Part shown: one piece after another, positions 62,054 through 64,000 of the stretch
Position numbering within the stretch: the first letter of the stretch is position 1
Layout of the letters: each line of letters begins with the position of its first letter
DNA from: Siniperca chuatsi
Taxonomy: Eukaryota > Chordata > Actinopteri > Centrarchiformes > Sinipercidae
Assembly (NCBI RefSeq): GCF_020085105.1
Contig: NC_058064.1
Span: forward strand, 16,286,501 to 16,350,500
Length of the DNA: 64,000 nucleotides
Reading direction: 5' to 3'
Made by a program: the position numbers and the translations under genes
The notes under the pieces: model-generated
Seen by the model: only the letters and a program-made list of their open reading frames with translations
What the model was told of the DNA's origin: nothing
Database searches by the model: none

Positions 62054-63811
62054 ATGAAGATTAAATCCAAGTCTTCGTATCACAAATCTGAGAACACCTA
62101 CAGGGTGAGAGTCCAGAAACTTATTGCAGCATGATGCTAGTAAAGACGCAGGGGTATATGGAGATAAAAACACAACTGTACTAGTATAGTAACCGTTTGT
62201 TAAACAGATATTTTATATGCAGGTTATGTCCAAGCAAGTAGAGAGATTACTAATTCACTCAGAGAGCACAGTCTAATAAATTATGGAAAAGATGGCATTT
62301 AACTTAAGTCCCTAATAGTTCCATTACTACAATAGCATTGCTAGCTTCGTTGTTTCCCAGCCCTAGCAGGTTATAAACCCTTCTAACATGTCTCTTTCAG
62401 TTTCTCACTTTTGCTGAAAGACTTGCCAATGTCAACATCGATGTCATCCATCGCATTGACAGGACTGGATCTTATGCAGAGGTTTGTACAGTCAGCGACA
62501 TTGGCAACACAATCGTTCCTCTCGTTTATACAATGAGCTTCTCTGTGTGTCTATGGTCTGCATCTGATTGGTAATGACTTTTTTTGCTCCCTATGCAGGA
62601 AGTAGAAACATACTTCTCTGAAGGTCTGACAAAATGGAAAGACCTCAACTTGACAGAGCATTTCAGTATGTATATATGAAAATACCACATCATTTGCTGT
62701 ATTGTCACCTTGTAGTAAGTGACGTGTTACTTATCTGCTGCCAAACCTGAGGAAAGATGCTGTGTGTTTGAAGCCAATGTAAAATGAATGCCTGTCCTCC
62801 ACAGCTACATTTTTGAAAGAGGTTTCCAACAAGAGCCAGTCATTCAACATGCTGGTTTTCCATCAGAAGTCGATAGTGGAGAGTCTGAAAACGCACCTGA
62901 CTGTCAAGAACAGTCTGGCCTACCAGCCACTGCTGGAGTAAGTTGTCTCTATTGTTTTGCGTGTGTTTGCCAGATGAAGAAAAAAAAAAGTTGAATTACT
63001 AGGTGATGTACTAGCTGTAGTTTACGTGCATCTCCAGTAATTAACTCAAGATGTGTCTCTCCTCTCTTCTTCATCTTCCTCCAGCCTAGTGGTGCAGCTG
63101 GCCAGAGACCTGCAGACTGACTTCTACCCCCACTTCCCCGACTTCTTCATTCTGATCACCTCGCTGCTGGACACCAAGGACACAGAGGTCCTGGAGTGGG
63201 CTTTCACCTGCCTCTCCTACCTCTACAAGTACCTGTGGAGGCTCATGGTGAGGGACATGACCAACATCTACAGGTGAGAAATAAGATGGAGTCAAACTCC
63301 TGTGGATGCTTTACAGGTGAATGTATTTTTCCATTGTGTTGATGTGTTCTTGGAGGGGCAGGTGAAGAGATCACTTGTGGGTGGAAATGAACACCTCTTT
63401 TCACCCCACAGTTTATACAGCACACTGTTGGCACACAAGAAAGAGCACATCCGCAAGTTTGCCGCAGAGAGCTTCTCTTTTTTGATGAGAAAGGTGAGCT
63501 ATTTGCATGTGAGCAGATGTCAGACATGAGCTTGTACCTTACGTTATTGTGCCTTTAAGTTGTATTGAGTATTATAGTGTTACACAGTAATTCAGCGTCA
63601 GTATTCAGCATTTTTGTGTTTTAGTGTGTTCAGTTGTTTTCATGATAAAACGATGTCTCGTTGTGTCACACAGGTTCCAGATCTTGATGCCCTGCTGAGT
63701 CACGTGTTCTCAGATCTGCAGCAGCACCCCGACAAGGCAGAGGGGGCAGGCCAGCTGCTGTTTGAGATGTGCAAAGGAGTCCGAAACATGTTTCACTCCT
63801 GCGCTGCAAAT
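62054..63811 (+). CDS. utp20: utp20: small-subunit processome component, N-terminal part
   Basis: Exons 62054-62104, 62401-62481, 62599-62665, 62805-62937, 63085-63273, 63412-63493 and 63674-63811 join in phase and give the first 247 aa, after which a donor leads off the right edge. The protein begins MKIKSKSSYHKSENTYRFLT and contains DVIHRIDRTGSYAEEVETYF, then HFPDFFILITSLLDTKDTEV, LEWAFTCLSYLYKYLWRLM and HKKEHIRKFAAESFSFLMRK. These are helical-repeat segments typical of the UTP20/DRIM N-terminus. Full-length UTP20 is about 2,800 residues, so less than a tenth is present. It works in the nucleolus in U3-dependent 18S rRNA processing. The ATG is preceded by AAG and is the first in the leader exon in this frame. 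Confidence 0.93.
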
Positions 63812-64000
63812 GTGAGTTTCATTTCCAAGGAGTGCACGCACTAAACACTGACGCTTCGCGGAATCCCCGCGCTGTGTTGGACAGTTCTCATTTAAAAGTT
63901 GTTTAGCACAAGGTGAAGTGTTGCCATTTAAGCAGAGTTTAAAATCACCCAGAATTCTAGCCGGTATGATTTAATGTGATGCAGCATTCTGTAAAAGAGA

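Overview
This window is vertebrate nuclear DNA, almost certainly from a percomorph teleost. Genes are split into many short exons with GT-AG introns. Microsatellites are abundant, and several interspersed repeats look like families I associate with percomorph fish genomes. All gene models were built by hand by joining exons through splice sites and reading phase. Totals and phases were checked arithmetically, but no search or transcript data were available.

Layout: (1) 1-134, minus strand: a possible partial coding exon of an unrecognised gene running off the left edge. (2) 4409-36125, plus strand: a complete 39-exon gene for a tail-anchored nuclear-envelope/ER KASH protein, lrmp (irag2, Jaw1). 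Its N-terminal half looks like the dynein adaptor KASH5 and its C-terminal part is typical IRAG2/LRMP. (3) 36165-43612, minus strand: a complete 17-exon dnai7 (casc1), a ciliary inner-arm dynein factor, convergent with lrmp and separated from it by only tens of bases. (4) 44078-44459, plus strand: etfrf1 (lyrm5), divergent from dnai7 across a shared promoter of about 0.5 kb. (5) 45240-58533, minus strand: an slc5a8-type sodium/monocarboxylate transporter cluster with one intact 17-exon gene (52317-58533), one broken tandem copy (46615-51240), and scattered exon fragments of at least one more copy, including repeated last-exon cassettes. (6) 62054-63811, plus strand: the first seven coding exons of utp20, which continues off the right edge.

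The order lrmp-dnai7-etfrf1 matches human 12p12.1, and slc5a8 next to utp20 matches human 12q23.2, so the window contains a junction between two blocks that are apart in human.

Functional links are loose. lrmp plausibly links nuclei to microtubule motors, dnai7 assembles ciliary dynein, etfrf1 tunes mitochondrial electron-transfer flavoprotein, slc5a8 imports monocarboxylates and utp20 builds the small ribosomal subunit. The strongest observations are the KASH5-like plus IRAG2 composite protein, a 27-nt in-frame microexon just before its membrane anchor, and the decaying slc5a8 array with a reusable last exon.
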